The notes beneath the pieces were generated by a model. The model ran no database searches. It had not been told where the DNA came from and was given only the letters and a program-made list of their open reading frames with translations. The translations under genes were made by a program, and so were the position numbers. Below, one piece after another: positions 5,948-13,825 of a DNA stretch of 64,000 nt. Numbering within the stretch: position 1 is the first letter of the stretch; every line of letters starts with the position of its first letter. Source of the DNA: a virus; the IMG/VR virus record IMGVR_UViG_3300033571_021855, positions 1-64,000 of that record; one strand, written 5' to 3'.

Positions 5948-6208
5948 TTATTTTGAAGGAGAGGATTTTGGGCTTGGTCCTAGGTTTATTGCGAAGTTGA
6001 ATTGTTGTTTTAGGAATCCTGTTATTTTATATTTTTTATATGTTTCTTTTAGGATGTTGTTATATTTTTCTTCTTCTAGTGTATAGTTTTGGAAGTAGTC
6101 ATCTTTTCTATTCATTAGATTTTGTTTGAAGTCTTCTTTTGGTGTAGCTTGTTGGTACATTTCTTGAAGTATTTCTAGCATTATTTGGTATCTCTTTTCT
6201 TCTTTCAT
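5948..6208 (-). CDS. Hypothetical protein, 86 aa
   Basis: Helical, charged, starting MKEEKRYQIMLEILQEMYQQ and ending in a Pro/Ser-rich tail (GPSPKSSPSK). Not recognised. It overlaps the previous gene's stop by four bases (ATGA type) and is the last gene of the 5.9-7.9 kb operon, bordering the non-coding control region. Confidence 0.65.
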   Translation of the reverse strand: MKEEKRYQIMLEILQEMYQQATPKEDFKQNLMNRKDDYFQNYTLEEEKYNNILKETYKKYKITGFLKQQFNFAINLGPSPKSSPSK

Positions 6209-6705
6209 AATATCTTTTTAAGTCGTTTTATTACGTCTTGGGAGGAGTGTCCATCGAATGGGAATTTGGCTTTTTCTGTTTCAGTAATTTTGAACAGGTC
6301 CCAATCTTCCATTGGGTAGTGGTTTGAGATTTGTCCACCTGGCAGCATAGCTACAACGATGAAGTATTTTCCTCCGAAGCAAGGTGTTCCATCAAAATGT
6401 TTTCTTGATTTGTGCACGTCCCATCTAGCTGAACGGAAAGCCATATTGAATAGGACAGCGTTATAGATTTTCCTAAATTCGTAGAGTTCTTGGAATGTGT
6501 GATATCCGTCAGAGATTTGCTCTATGTCAATTAGGAGATGATTATCTTGGATTAGGGAGTTGATGTTTGTTTCGTTTATGTCTTTATAGATTTTAGATCC
6601 GGATTGGAACGTAGTTTCTATTTCTCTGTTAGATTCTTTTTTAAGGGAGAAGAATGTTCCTGAAAGAGATTGTTTTGGCTTTTTAAAGAAGTTTAGTAAT
6701 TTCAT
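6205..6705 (-). CDS. Conserved phage protein with DWD and DGH motifs, 166 aa
   Basis: The second half carries a highly patterned stretch: WDVHKSRKHFDG, CFGG, PGGQISNHYPMEDWDLF and finally FDGHSSQDVIKRL. I associate this with a widespread phage family of unknown function (sometimes labelled by its WDGH motif). The conserved His and Asp residues could form a metal or catalytic site, but no reaction is known to me. It sits in an overlapping operon with a RecB-like nuclease. The first 60 residues are variable. Confidence 0.7.
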   Translation of the reverse strand: MKLLNFFKKPKQSLSGTFFSLKKESNREIETTFQSGSKIYKDINETNINSLIQDNHLLIDIEQISDGYHTFQELYEFRKIYNAVLFNMAFRSARWDVHKSRKHFDGTPCFGGKYFIVVAMLPGGQISNHYPMEDWDLFKITETEKAKFPFDGHSSQDVIKRLKKIL

Positions 6706-6937
6706 AAGTAGAATTTTTTGTAATTAATTTGTAAGAGTTTTCTGTTAAATTTTCTATTTGTTTTATTTGTGTTGTCATCCATGTGTAGAACACTGTAAGT
6801 TTTCCAATTAGGAGTGATGTATTTATGGAGGGGGTGTCTTCCTCTTTTAGGAATTTACCCTGGGAGTCGAAATGTATGTAGTGTATTTCGGGGGACTTCC
6901 ATGTTTTGTTGTCTTGCAGTCTAGTTATCTTGTACAT
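6683..6937 (-). CDS. Hypothetical protein, 84 aa
   Basis: Unrecognised. It starts MYKITRLQDNKTWKSPEI and looks like a small beta-rich domain followed by a helix. It overlaps its neighbours on both sides by 17-23 bases, which fits a tightly packed operon. Confidence 0.6.
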   Translation of the reverse strand: MYKITRLQDNKTWKSPEIHYIHFDSQGKFLKEEDTPSINTSLLIGKLTVFYTWMTTQIKQIENLTENSYKLITKNSTYEITKLL

Positions 6938-7151
6938 ATGTAGTGTTTTCTAAGAATGTTTCTAGGAAGAATGGAATTGTTCCGTGATGTTCTGAATCTT
7001 CGTTATTTAGTTTTGTGTATGCTGAAGATGTTTCTTTTGAGGAGGATGCATATACGGTTCCATATTTGTCTATGTCTTTTTCAACGACAGAAACAATGGT
7101 GAGGATTTCACCATGTTCGTCTTTGAATTTCTGTCCGGCTTCTAGTTTCAC
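6921..7151 (-). CDS. Hypothetical protein, 76 aa, SH3-like start
   Basis: The beginning KLEAGQKFKDEHGEILTIVS resembles small barrel-type phage proteins that begin with a G-x-x-F/Y-x-D-x-x-G turn. No function known. It overlaps the nuclease gene's end by four bases (ATGA), so the two are translationally coupled. Confidence 0.6.
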   Translation of the reverse strand: MKLEAGQKFKDEHGEILTIVSVVEKDIDKYGTVYASSSKETSSAYTKLNNEDSEHHGTIPFFLETFLENTTYVQDN

Positions 7152-7855
7152 GAGTTTAGTTTTAAAAATACTTTATACATGTCTGAGATTTCCTTTGCAG
7201 TTTTTCTAACTTTGTTGAAGTATTTCTCTGCACGTTCTTTTGAATAAGGTGTTGGGATGTGAACAGATTTGTTCTCAAGTCTTACAGGATATTTTGGGAA
7301 TCCGTTTCCTTTTCTAGAAAGGAGAAGAACGCAAGAGTCAACAACTTTATATCCTTCAGTTTCCATGTGATATGAATACAGGGTTGTTTGTTGGTAGTCA
7401 TCACTTGCATATTGTTCCACTTTCTTGTCTATGTTTCCTGTTTTAAAATCTCGGACAATAACTTCTGTGTCTGATACGTATTCTAACTCATCAATATAGC
7501 CTTCAATAACTAAGTCTCCTTCAGGTGTGTCTACGACAACAGCAATAGGATATTCGTATGCAGCTTTTTTAGGACGAGGAATAGCTTTTAGTGAAGCAAT
7601 AGATTCTTCATTTAATAGAGGGCTACAAGTAGCTCCGTTTGTCTCTATGTATTCTCCAACAGCTGATCCGAAATCTGTCCATATTGTCCCCTCAGAAGGT
7701 ATTCCGAACATGTATTGACGAATATAGTCATTTCTATATAATGGATCTGTGAATGATCCTATTTGAGAGTATGAAAGTTTCTCCATTCCGTTGTACTTTT
7801 CAAACCTCTCTTCTCTTGCTTTATACTTCTTTGGTAATACTAATTTGTTTTCCAT
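7148..7855 (-). CDS. PD-(D/E)XK nuclease, RecB/Cas4-like, 235 aa
   Basis: The translation shows the ordered motifs of the RecB-type nuclease fold: GYIDEL (Asp122), VRDFKTG (Asp136, Lys138) and QTTLYSY (Gln156, Tyr160). An SYSQIGSF motif near residue 28 is typical of the N-terminal part of these enzymes. The predicted role is metal-dependent DNA exonuclease activity in phage replication or recombination, working with the phage RecA and SSB. No Cys residues for an iron-sulphur cluster as in Cas4 are evident. The gene begins an operon after a terminator and a -7-like element (7871-7878). Its length is normal for the family. Confidence 0.8.
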   Translation of the reverse strand: MENKLVLPKKYKAREERFEKYNGMEKLSYSQIGSFTDPLYRNDYIRQYMFGIPSEGTIWTDFGSAVGEYIETNGATCSPLLNEESIASLKAIPRPKKAAYEYPIAVVVDTPEGDLVIEGYIDELEYVSDTEVIVRDFKTGNIDKKVEQYASDDYQQTTLYSYHMETEGYKVVDSCVLLLSRKGNGFPKYPVRLENKSVHIPTPYSKERAEKYFNKVRKTAKEISDMYKVFLKLNS

Positions 7856-7870
7856 GATTTTTATTTTCTA

Positions 7871-7878
7871 CAAATATA
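7871..7878 (-). promoter_or_regulatory. Possible leftward -7 element TATATTTG
   Basis: TATATTTG on the minus strand, 16 bases upstream of the nuclease start. No TTG occurs at the usual 19-20 bases upstream because the terminator hairpin occupies that place. It may be a weak promoter. Confidence 0.35.
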
Positions 7879-7890
7879 TACAATTAAAAT

Positions 7891-7912
7891 AAAAAATCCC
7901 CTATGAAGGGGA
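7891..7912 (-). terminator. Leftward hairpin terminator
   Basis: On the minus strand TCCCC / GGGGA arms with a six-base loop are followed by six U. It lies directly after the stop of the gene ending at 7921 and separates it from the nuclease operon. Confidence 0.65.
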
Positions 7913-7920
7913 AATTATTT

Positions 7921-8370
7921 TTAAAAATTATAAGATTTATTTTTTGATTTGATGTTCCGGACGGTGTGATACTCCTGGTGTCCTTCTATGGAGTAGTAGA
8001 TTCCGTTTGATTCGTAAGCTTCATCTACATAAATCCATTCATCTGTTTTATATTTATTAGCTTCTAGGGAAAATCTTTTTTCAGGTGTCCAAAAGTCTGC
8101 TAACTTAAGCCAACCTTCTGCATCCATAGCCATACCAAGATTATCTTCTACTTCTGCTTCTTTGATTTCCTTCACAGTCCTGTATTTAAAGGTGTCAGGG
8201 AGTACATCAGAAAGTCTTAATAGTTCCTCAACACAACTACTTGTTACGTAAGTTTTTCTTCCTAGACAATATCGGAATGCACAGCTTAAGAGGATTTCCT
8301 GATTAAGTGATAGGTTTCTATCGACTTCTTGATATCTTCCGTTGCGTAATTTTCTGTAAAGCTTTTCCAT
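7921..8370 (-). CDS. Hypothetical protein, 149 aa
   Basis: Unrecognised soluble protein. The middle (RYCLGRKTYVTSSCVEELLR) and the end (HQEYHTVRNIKSK) are ordinary in composition for this phage. Its first 28 codons overlap the end of the upstream gene by 85 bases in another frame. A later start is not obvious, so this is either true dual coding or a start at an internal codon. A terminator follows its stop. Confidence 0.65.
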   Translation of the reverse strand: MEKLYRKLRNGRYQEVDRNLSLNQEILLSCAFRYCLGRKTYVTSSCVEELLRLSDVLPDTFKYRTVKEIKEAEVEDNLGMAMDAEGWLKLADFWTPEKRFSLEANKYKTDEWIYVDEAYESNGIYYSIEGHQEYHTVRNIKSKNKSYNF

Positions 8371-8543
8371 AATGTATTAATTTGATTATCAATATGATTG
8401 TCCCACTCAAGTAATAGAGTCTCAATAAATGTGGCTCTATTAGTAAGTTCAACTTCATTCCCTGCAGTCTTATTTAGGGAATGCATTTGCATTACAGCTA
8501 GTCCAATCTTCTTTTGTATTTCCTCTTCGTATTCTGACATCAT
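8286..8543 (-). CDS. Hypothetical helical protein, 85 aa
   Basis: Starts MMSEYEEEIQKKIGLAVMQM. All-helical and charged, no known motif. The last 28 codons overlap the following gene. About 110 bases without a gene lie upstream (8544-8653), containing a CCCAA/TTGGG hairpin but no full promoter consensus. Confidence 0.6.
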   Translation of the reverse strand: MMSEYEEEIQKKIGLAVMQMHSLNKTAGNEVELTNRATFIETLLLEWDNHIDNQINTLWKSFTENYATEDIKKSIETYHLIRKSS

Positions 8544-8653
8544 ATTATTTAATTATATGTATGTAATTATATCTATCCTCTCTAAATGTCCCAACAAGTA
8601 TTGGGAAGTGATTCCACGTCCAAAATAAAAGAAGTAGATTTACAAATATTTTA

Positions 8654-8947
8654 CTAGTCTTCATAAGTTAAGAATTTATAGAAGTTAAAAAAATCATTAA
8701 GGGCCAACACTACAGCTTCCTTTTTTGTGTCTTTAATTGCAGATGCAATTTCAACTGTATTATCATCAGCTTCTAATACTATGAAGCAAGAATTTCTGTC
8801 AATAATTACAGAGAATCTTTTTTTGTTCTCAATTTCAGAAAGCCTTTCCTCAAAGTCGTTTGGATCTAAACTTTCAATTTTATCTATAATGGAATGTAAT
8901 TCATCCCAACTGTCGTTTTTTGCTTTATACATTTTATTATTTATCAA
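8654..8947 (-). CDS. Hypothetical protein, 97 aa
   Basis: Starts MINNKMYKAKNDSWDELH, overlapping the end of the thymidylate synthase gene by 11 bases, so it is co-translated with it. The end (ETVEIASAIKDTKKEAVVLALND type sequence) suggests a small alpha/beta protein. Not recognised. Confidence 0.6.
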   Translation of the reverse strand: MINNKMYKAKNDSWDELHSIIDKIESLDPNDFEERLSEIENKKRFSVIIDRNSCFIVLEADDNTVEIASAIKDTKKEAVVLALNDFFNFYKFLTYED

Positions 8948-9887
8948 TTGTGTGTGCTAACATTTCTACTTTTAATGCTGGATGACTCTCATAATTATTC
9001 ACCTGGAACATCTCATCAGTTAAAAGACCTAATACAACATTTAAGAAAGTGATGAAGCTATTATAATCCATAGACTTAATAATTGCATTAGAATTTTCAA
9101 GCATATTTTTTAATTCCTCTTGTATTTCCAATGTCGCAGATTTATGCACAAATGGATTTCTCAAAGAGATTTCTGTTGCAGCACTATATTGGTTATCATA
9201 CAAGTGGACATTTTTTAAATCTCCCACTACAGCTTTTGCTTTATATCCTGTAAAAAGTTCTAATAATTTACAAAGAACTGTGTAGAAGATTATGTTTGTT
9301 GGAAATCCTAAGTATAGGTCTGTTGATCTTTGGGACCAATGTAATTCAAATTCATATCCATGTTTTTCACTAGGAAAACAGATGATCTGGAAAGAATAGT
9401 GGCATGGAGGTAAGCACATGTTTTTTAATTGCTTATGGTCCCAAGAGTTTACAATTAAGCTTGTAGACATTGGATTATTCACCATTGTATAGATAAGCTT
9501 TGCAATTTGATCACTCTCAGGATTCCTCCATTGAAAAGGGTAAATTGCTCCCATGTCAGTTTTTGCTTCTGGATTTGCTCTTAGTTCTTCAACAGATGTG
9601 TTATTGAAATTGGCAACATCCTTGTCCCAAAAATTAACACCTCTTTTCCAATATTCCTTTACATCTGTAAATCCATTCAAAAAGCATATTAGCTCATTGA
9701 TTGCTCCTTTGTAAAAGATTTTCCTAAGAGTTATTATAGGTAATTCTTTGTCTTCCAATTCATATCTAAATGTATAGCTTGGTATTTCAAATCTATTTAC
9801 ACCTTCTCTATTAGGATCTGGATATCTATACCCATTTCGTAGGACATCCCATATTGCCGTTTCATATAAACTATCTATCCAAGCCAT
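8937..9887 (-). CDS. thyA: Thymidylate synthase, ThyA type, 316 aa
   Basis: Catalyses methylation of dUMP to dTMP with methylene-tetrahydrofolate, supplying T for this AT-rich genome. Visible family signatures in order: DMGAIYPFQWR (about 111), the nucleophile region CLPPCHYSFQ with Cys162, QRSTDLYLGFPTN (186-198) and GDLKNVHLYDN (222-232). Asn198 is at the position where dCMP hydroxymethylases carry Asp, so dUMP specificity is expected. This reading is from general knowledge of the family. Length is normal for a phage ThyA. It follows a two-gene string including a GroES-like protein, with two-base gaps. Confidence 0.9.
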   Translation of the reverse strand: MAWIDSLYETAIWDVLRNGYRYPDPNREGVNRFEIPSYTFRYELEDKELPIITLRKIFYKGAINELICFLNGFTDVKEYWKRGVNFWDKDVANFNNTSVEELRANPEAKTDMGAIYPFQWRNPESDQIAKLIYTMVNNPMSTSLIVNSWDHKQLKNMCLPPCHYSFQIICFPSEKHGYEFELHWSQRSTDLYLGFPTNIIFYTVLCKLLELFTGYKAKAVVGDLKNVHLYDNQYSAATEISLRNPFVHKSATLEIQEELKNMLENSNAIIKSMDYNSFITFLNVVLGLLTDEMFQVNNYESHPALKVEMLAHTIDK

Positions 9888-9888
9888 A

Positions 9889-10179
9889 TTAATTCAAAAT
9901 TAAGTTTTCTTCTTTTACAGCACTTGACTCTTCCATTAAGTTCATAGCATCATCAACCTCTACAAAACGTTTGCGTGCAAAAGATGGTTCCACTCTTCCT
10001 GCTAGTTCTTTGATAAATACAGGTGGATTTTTAATCTCCTTGAGTAAAACACCTTGTTCATTGACTAAAGAGCCTGTTGTAGCTCTTAAAGTGTAAACCT
10101 CTCCTTCAACAATCCAATTTTCAAAGTTAGATGTCCCCTTACCAGGAGTTGCATCTACACATAATAATTTCTTTGACAT
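9889..10179 (-). CDS. Hypothetical protein, 96 aa
   Basis: The start KKLLCVDATPGKGT, then WIVEGEVYTLRA, resembles small beta-barrel proteins common in Bacteroidota phages that I cannot name. It ends in an acidic tail. It stands between the GroES-like and thymidylate synthase genes in one operon. Confidence 0.65.
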   Translation of the reverse strand: MSKKLLCVDATPGKGTSNFENWIVEGEVYTLRATTGSLVNEQGVLLKEIKNPPVFIKELAGRVEPSFARKRFVEVDDAMNLMEESSAVKEENLILN

Positions 10180-10184
10180 ACTAA

Positions 10185-10454
10185 TTACTTTTCAAAAAAT
10201 CCATTAATATCTCCTCCAGCTATAATCAGATAGTCCTTACCATTGTGGTGAAACTCTTTTGCTGCCATTTTATTGAAGTGGATTTTATCTCCAACTTTTA
10301 AGTCATATTCTAGCTTTGTTCCAACTAAAACAATCTCTCCTGTTTCAGGTCTTTGTTTTTGAGAAGGGTTTGGCATCTCTAATAAAATACCTGACTCTGT
10401 AATTGTTGGATCATCTCCTTTTACCAACACTTTATTTCCTAATAATGTCTCCAT
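10185..10454 (-). CDS. GroES-like co-chaperonin, 89 aa
   Basis: The pattern follows Cpn10: GNKVLVKGDDP at the start, a mobile-loop region ITESGILLEMPNPSQ (about 18-32) with the GIL tripeptide that contacts GroEL, then TGEIVLVG, LKVGDKIHFNKMAAKEF and a final DYLIIAGGDI. It would act with host GroEL in the cytoplasm, probably in capsid protein folding as T4 gp31 does. No GroEL is seen in the window. Length is normal for the family. Confidence 0.85.
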   Translation of the reverse strand: METLLGNKVLVKGDDPTITESGILLEMPNPSQKQRPETGEIVLVGTKLEYDLKVGDKIHFNKMAAKEFHHNGKDYLIIAGGDINGFFEK

Positions 10455-10497
10455 GTTTTTATTTTTTTGTAAAAGTAATAATTATATTTCAATTAAA

Positions 10498-11307
10498 TTA
10501 TAAATTATAAATTATTTTTGTTGTTCCGGTTGAATATATAAGTATAAGTACCCCTTTTTCATTCATATTCACTTCTTTTCCTTCCAAGTTTACAACTTTT
10601 ACTAGATGTTCTGATATTTCTGTATTATCTATTGACTCAATATCGGATATTTTATCTTCTCCATTAATATCAACCATTCTAAGTCTGTAGTAATTTACAC
10701 ATCCATTGCTAAAAGTATTATCTAAGTAGCTGTAATTCAATGTGTGGTGAGAATATCCTGCTGCATCTACATTTACAATAGATTCCCAAAAACCATCATA
10801 TCTTTCGACAGAAAAATAATCTGATCGATCCTCAGAGTAGGTGGTCCATTTCAGTAAGTTTGAACCATTTTCATTTCTAACAGTGAATGAAGCTAACTCT
10901 ATTGGAAGAATGACACAATCTGTTTTATACTTTAAAGAGACATCTTGATTTAATACTTTACATGTACCACTTCTATATCTTGTCAGAAAGATTATGTAAG
11001 TCCCATCTACAAGACATTTCCAACTGATATAAGATTGTAGAGAACAGTAGTCATCATTAAAATCTAAAGCACTAGTGGACATTAATTCTAACTCTGTATC
11101 TGTAGAAGTTAGTCCACAAGTTTGAAATGTATAAGTACATCCTGCAAAAGCTTTAAATTTCCAATAAGGTCTAAGACCATTTCCTGTAGCAGGTGTAATT
11201 TGATCTGTATTATTAGGTGACAAAAGTCCTACAAAAGTAGAAGGCCCACAAAATTGGGCCAAGCTACAGTTGATAAGTAGGACAAATGAAATAATCAATG
11301 TCTTCAT
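10498..11307 (-). CDS. Secreted protein with T9SS-like C-terminal sorting domain, 269 aa
   Basis: Residues 1-17 are a signal peptide ending SLA before Gln18. Residues 18-130 are Cys-rich and resemble extracellular host proteins. Residues 133-225 match the domain frequent in Bacteroidota secreted proteins: LPIELASFTV, LLKWTTYSE, YFSVERYDG, then NYYRLRMVDINGE. The last 35 residues (LVKVVNLEGKEV, then GVLILIYSTGTTKIIYN) have the form of a type A sorting domain of the type IX secretion system, somewhat short. This implies export through the Sec system and then T9SS to the surface of the infected cell. It is very unusual for a phage gene and was perhaps acquired from a flavobacterial host. Confidence 0.75.
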   Translation of the reverse strand: MKTLIISFVLLINCSLAQFCGPSTFVGLLSPNNTDQITPATGNGLRPYWKFKAFAGCTYTFQTCGLTSTDTELELMSTSALDFNDDYCSLQSYISWKCLVDGTYIIFLTRYRSGTCKVLNQDVSLKYKTDCVILPIELASFTVRNENGSNLLKWTTYSEDRSDYFSVERYDGFWESIVNVDAAGYSHHTLNYSYLDNTFSNGCVNYYRLRMVDINGEDKISDIESIDNTEISEHLVKVVNLEGKEVNMNEKGVLILIYSTGTTKIIYNL

Positions 11308-11332
11308 TAGTTAAAAATTATTAATTTTACTT

Positions 11333-11929
11333 TTAATTTGTAAGATGTTTCCAAGATTCTCCTCTTGCTATACTATTAAATCCACTTTTTGATATCTTAT
11401 CTCTATACTTCTCAAAAATGGTTTTATTAAATTTTCCAGGTTTATAAGTTTGTCTAATCTCTAAAGCTTCTAAGTTTGTAAGTTTTGTTCTACTACTATC
11501 TTCTCCTTTTTTAGGATTAGCTTTTGATAAACCTATTTTGTAAGCATGGTAATTATTCTCAGACCTAGTACACCATTCTAAGTTATGCTCCCTTAAATCA
11601 TTTTTAATTCCATTTTTATGATTTACAGTATCTTTATTATAAGGATTAGCTACAAACATTTCAGCAATTACTCTATGAGCTATAAAGTTAGTCCTAACCT
11701 TATCTACATAAAGTATTAATTGGACGTACCCATTAGAGTAGTAATTATTCTTAAGAATACGACCAGGTTTATTTTCAGTAATACCATTGCTTCTGACTAT
11801 AACTCTAGGCAAAGATCTAAATCTTCCTAAGTTACTAGCTTGATAAAAACCTTCGAAGCCTGGTATATCTTTCCAGACTTCTTGGTTTAATTCTTCTACC
11901 GTATATGACAATTCATCAGGTCTTTTCAT
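11333..11929 (-). CDS. NUMOD4-HNH homing endonuclease, 198 aa
   Basis: Residues 19-42 (VWKDIPGFEGFYQASNLGR) are a clear NUMOD4 DNA-binding motif. An HNH nuclease follows: AHRVIAEMF (about 84), TVNHKNGIKNDLREHNLEWC (101-120). The end (EIRQTYKPG, then FNSIARGESWKHL) resembles the DNA-recognition repeats at the end of such proteins. It is a free-standing selfish endonuclease inserted between two unrelated genes. It is intact as far as can be read. Confidence 0.85.
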   Translation of the reverse strand: MKRPDELSYTVEELNQEVWKDIPGFEGFYQASNLGRFRSLPRVIVRSNGITENKPGRILKNNYYSNGYVQLILYVDKVRTNFIAHRVIAEMFVANPYNKDTVNHKNGIKNDLREHNLEWCTRSENNYHAYKIGLSKANPKKGEDSSRTKLTNLEALEIRQTYKPGKFNKTIFEKYRDKISKSGFNSIARGESWKHLTN

Positions 11930-11930
11930 A

Positions 11931-13253
11931 TTAATTAAAATAATACGGATGAGTAATTTTTTGATTTCTAACTTTACTTATATTGAAGAATCTAAATCCA
12001 GATCTAGATAGTCCAAAGTTTGTTTGTACCCAAGCACTTGGAGGAGAGAATGCAGGATACGAGTAATAGCTAAAATCGCTACTTGTAGATTCATCAAAAA
12101 TAGCTTGATGTGAATCTCCTTTGCTAAATTCTATATAATTACCATTATATAACCCATGATGTTTACAGTATTGATCAATCTTTTCTTTTGCTGAAGAATC
12201 TAATGTTGGTTTCATACCATGCTTCATATCTTTTGTATCCTTACCATGTGATGCAACAAATGTATGACATCCAATAGAGTAGTGATAAAAGAATTTATTT
12301 ATTACATTGTATTCAACTTGATCTGGATATAGTGTTTCCAATACACCTTTTGCAGCCATGTTTACAAAGTATGAGAAATCTCCTGAATGGTTATCATTTG
12401 TAACATTATTACATACAATCTTTTTATAGAATGGTAATAATTTATTTATCAATGAAATTTTAAATTCAACACCTAAATCAAAGGCATCCTTATCATTTGT
12501 TAATTGAGGAAGTGAGTGGCCTGAATTTCTAGTTGTAGCTTGTTTATATCCATCCATAAAGTCTCCAAGCTCATCAATATACAGTACTGTTGACACTTGC
12601 TCTTGTCTAACATAAGATACCATTTCATCCAATCTTCTTAATATCTCGGCCTTATCATAAATACCTCCATACAGAGGGCTTCCATCACCATTTGGATCTA
12701 AGTTGATATGAACATCTGTAAATACAAGTCTATCAAAGAATTCATCATTTAAAACAGTGTTCTCTTTATATAAGCTTTTAGAAGGATTAATGCCAATTCT
12801 TGAGACGATATCTCTTAAAGATTGCTCAATTGAAGTCTTCTCTTCTTCCAGATCAAAAGAAGTAGAAACATTATTACTAGCAATATTATAATAAGCACCT
12901 TTACCAGTGTGTGTAACTAATTTATAACTCTTAACCTGGTCATAAGGTAAATTATATGTTTCACAATACTCTGTAATATTCATTATAGATCCATCTGTTC
13001 TTAAGGCAGATAAAACTGATACAGGATTTGAATCATCTTTATATTGATTAGTTTCAGTTTCAGATATATTCTCAAACGTTCTGTCACTATTTATAATCTT
13101 AGATGCACATGCCCTAAAAGATTCTGTGTACTCAACCCCATATTGCTCACACAACTTTCTAGCTGATTTAGCGATGTTTGACATATCTTCATAGATATTA
13201 AACAACTCTTCTCTTTTACTCTCTAAAAACTCTTTAATGTTAATATTCTTCAT
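11931..13253 (-). CDS. Calcineurin-like phosphoesterase with N-terminal HTH-like region, 440 aa
   Basis: The metallophosphoesterase motifs appear in order: TDVHINLD (Asp180, His182), DELGDFMDGY (Asp231), VTNDNHSGD (Asn288, His289) and FVASHGKDT (His336), with a later GDSHQ. The family includes SbcD/Mre11-type nucleases and other phosphodiesterases, so DNA processing is likely here but the substrate is not shown. Residues 1-60 look like a small helical DNA-binding region. The frame is open upstream through a TTG, but ATG 13253, 14 bases inside the previous gene, is the better start. Confidence 0.75.
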   Translation of the reverse strand: MKNINIKEFLESKREELFNIYEDMSNIAKSARKLCEQYGVEYTESFRACASKIINSDRTFENISETETNQYKDDSNPVSVLSALRTDGSIMNITEYCETYNLPYDQVKSYKLVTHTGKGAYYNIASNNVSTSFDLEEEKTSIEQSLRDIVSRIGINPSKSLYKENTVLNDEFFDRLVFTDVHINLDPNGDGSPLYGGIYDKAEILRRLDEMVSYVRQEQVSTVLYIDELGDFMDGYKQATTRNSGHSLPQLTNDKDAFDLGVEFKISLINKLLPFYKKIVCNNVTNDNHSGDFSYFVNMAAKGVLETLYPDQVEYNVINKFFYHYSIGCHTFVASHGKDTKDMKHGMKPTLDSSAKEKIDQYCKHHGLYNGNYIEFSKGDSHQAIFDESTSSDFSYYSYPAFSPPSAWVQTNFGLSRSGFRFFNISKVRNQKITHPYYFN

Positions 13254-13425
13254 CTCCAAAATATATGTTAAAATCTGTACCAAAAGAATTACTAACTTGA
13301 TTATACAATTCTTTAAAATCTCTTTTATCTTCTTTCCAATTTCCTGTTAAAGTTGGAAACATATCTAATAAGTCACCTGAAGATGATAAATCTTCGTAGA
13401 TGGCTTTCATTTCCTTAGCTCCCAT
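13240..13425 (-). CDS. Hypothetical protein, 61 aa
   Basis: An acidic small protein, from ATG 13425 (MGAKEMKAIYEDLSSSGDLL). An upstream in-frame GTG exists at 13434. It overlaps both neighbours by 11-14 bases and so is co-translated with the phosphoesterase. Not recognised. Confidence 0.55.
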   Translation of the reverse strand: MGAKEMKAIYEDLSSSGDLLDMFPTLTGNWKEDKRDFKELYNQVSNSFGTDFNIYFGDEEY

Positions 13426-13702
13426 ATTCAACACACTTATTATTAATTAACTCTTTAATTCTAGCTAAGTCAGAATCTGTTAAGGAAAAGTCTTGAGGTA
13501 TTGTATATAAAAATGAATCTTTTACATTAGTAGCTTTATTCTTAATAGATGCCTTAATCATAATCTCTCCATCTGGTTTCTTGATTAATGATAAGAATGT
13601 ACAGTTATTTGGAACCTCACTCTTAATAAACTTAATTGCATAATTAAACAAAGTTACATTTTGCTTAAACGTATAAGATGCATTGGGTTTTCTATTTGCC
13701 AT
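13415..13702 (-). CDS. Hypothetical protein, 95 aa
   Basis: Basic start (MANRKPNASYTFKQNVTLFN) and a mixed alpha/beta pattern. No motif recognised. First gene of an operon with its own consensus promoter (13729-13758), followed by the 61-residue protein, the phosphoesterase and the homing endonuclease. Confidence 0.65.
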   Translation of the reverse strand: MANRKPNASYTFKQNVTLFNYAIKFIKSEVPNNCTFLSLIKKPDGEIMIKASIKNKATNVKDSFLYTIPQDFSLTDSDLARIKELINNKCVEYGS

Positions 13703-13728
13703 AATTTTATTTTTAGTAATATTTTTTA

Positions 13729-13758
13729 CAAATATAATACTATTTATATAATAAACAA
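13729..13758 (-). promoter_or_regulatory. Leftward promoter, TTG-N19-TATATTTG
   Basis: Minus-strand TTG (13758-13756), 19 bases, TATATTTG (13736-13729). It lies just after the terminator of the SSB gene, so a new transcript begins here. Confidence 0.6.
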
Positions 13759-13783
13759 AAAATCCCCCAAAAAATGGAGGATT
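13757..13783 (-). terminator. Leftward terminator after SSB gene
   Basis: AATCCCCCA / TGGAGGATT arms (one mismatch) with an A-rich loop, followed on the minus strand by six U. It is 43 bases after the stop of the SSB gene. Its U-tract overlaps the TTG of the next promoter, a compact terminator-promoter junction. Confidence 0.65.
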
Positions 13784-13825
13784 ATTTTCATAGTTGTAGT
13801 TTTAGTTTATTTAAGTAGCTGATAA

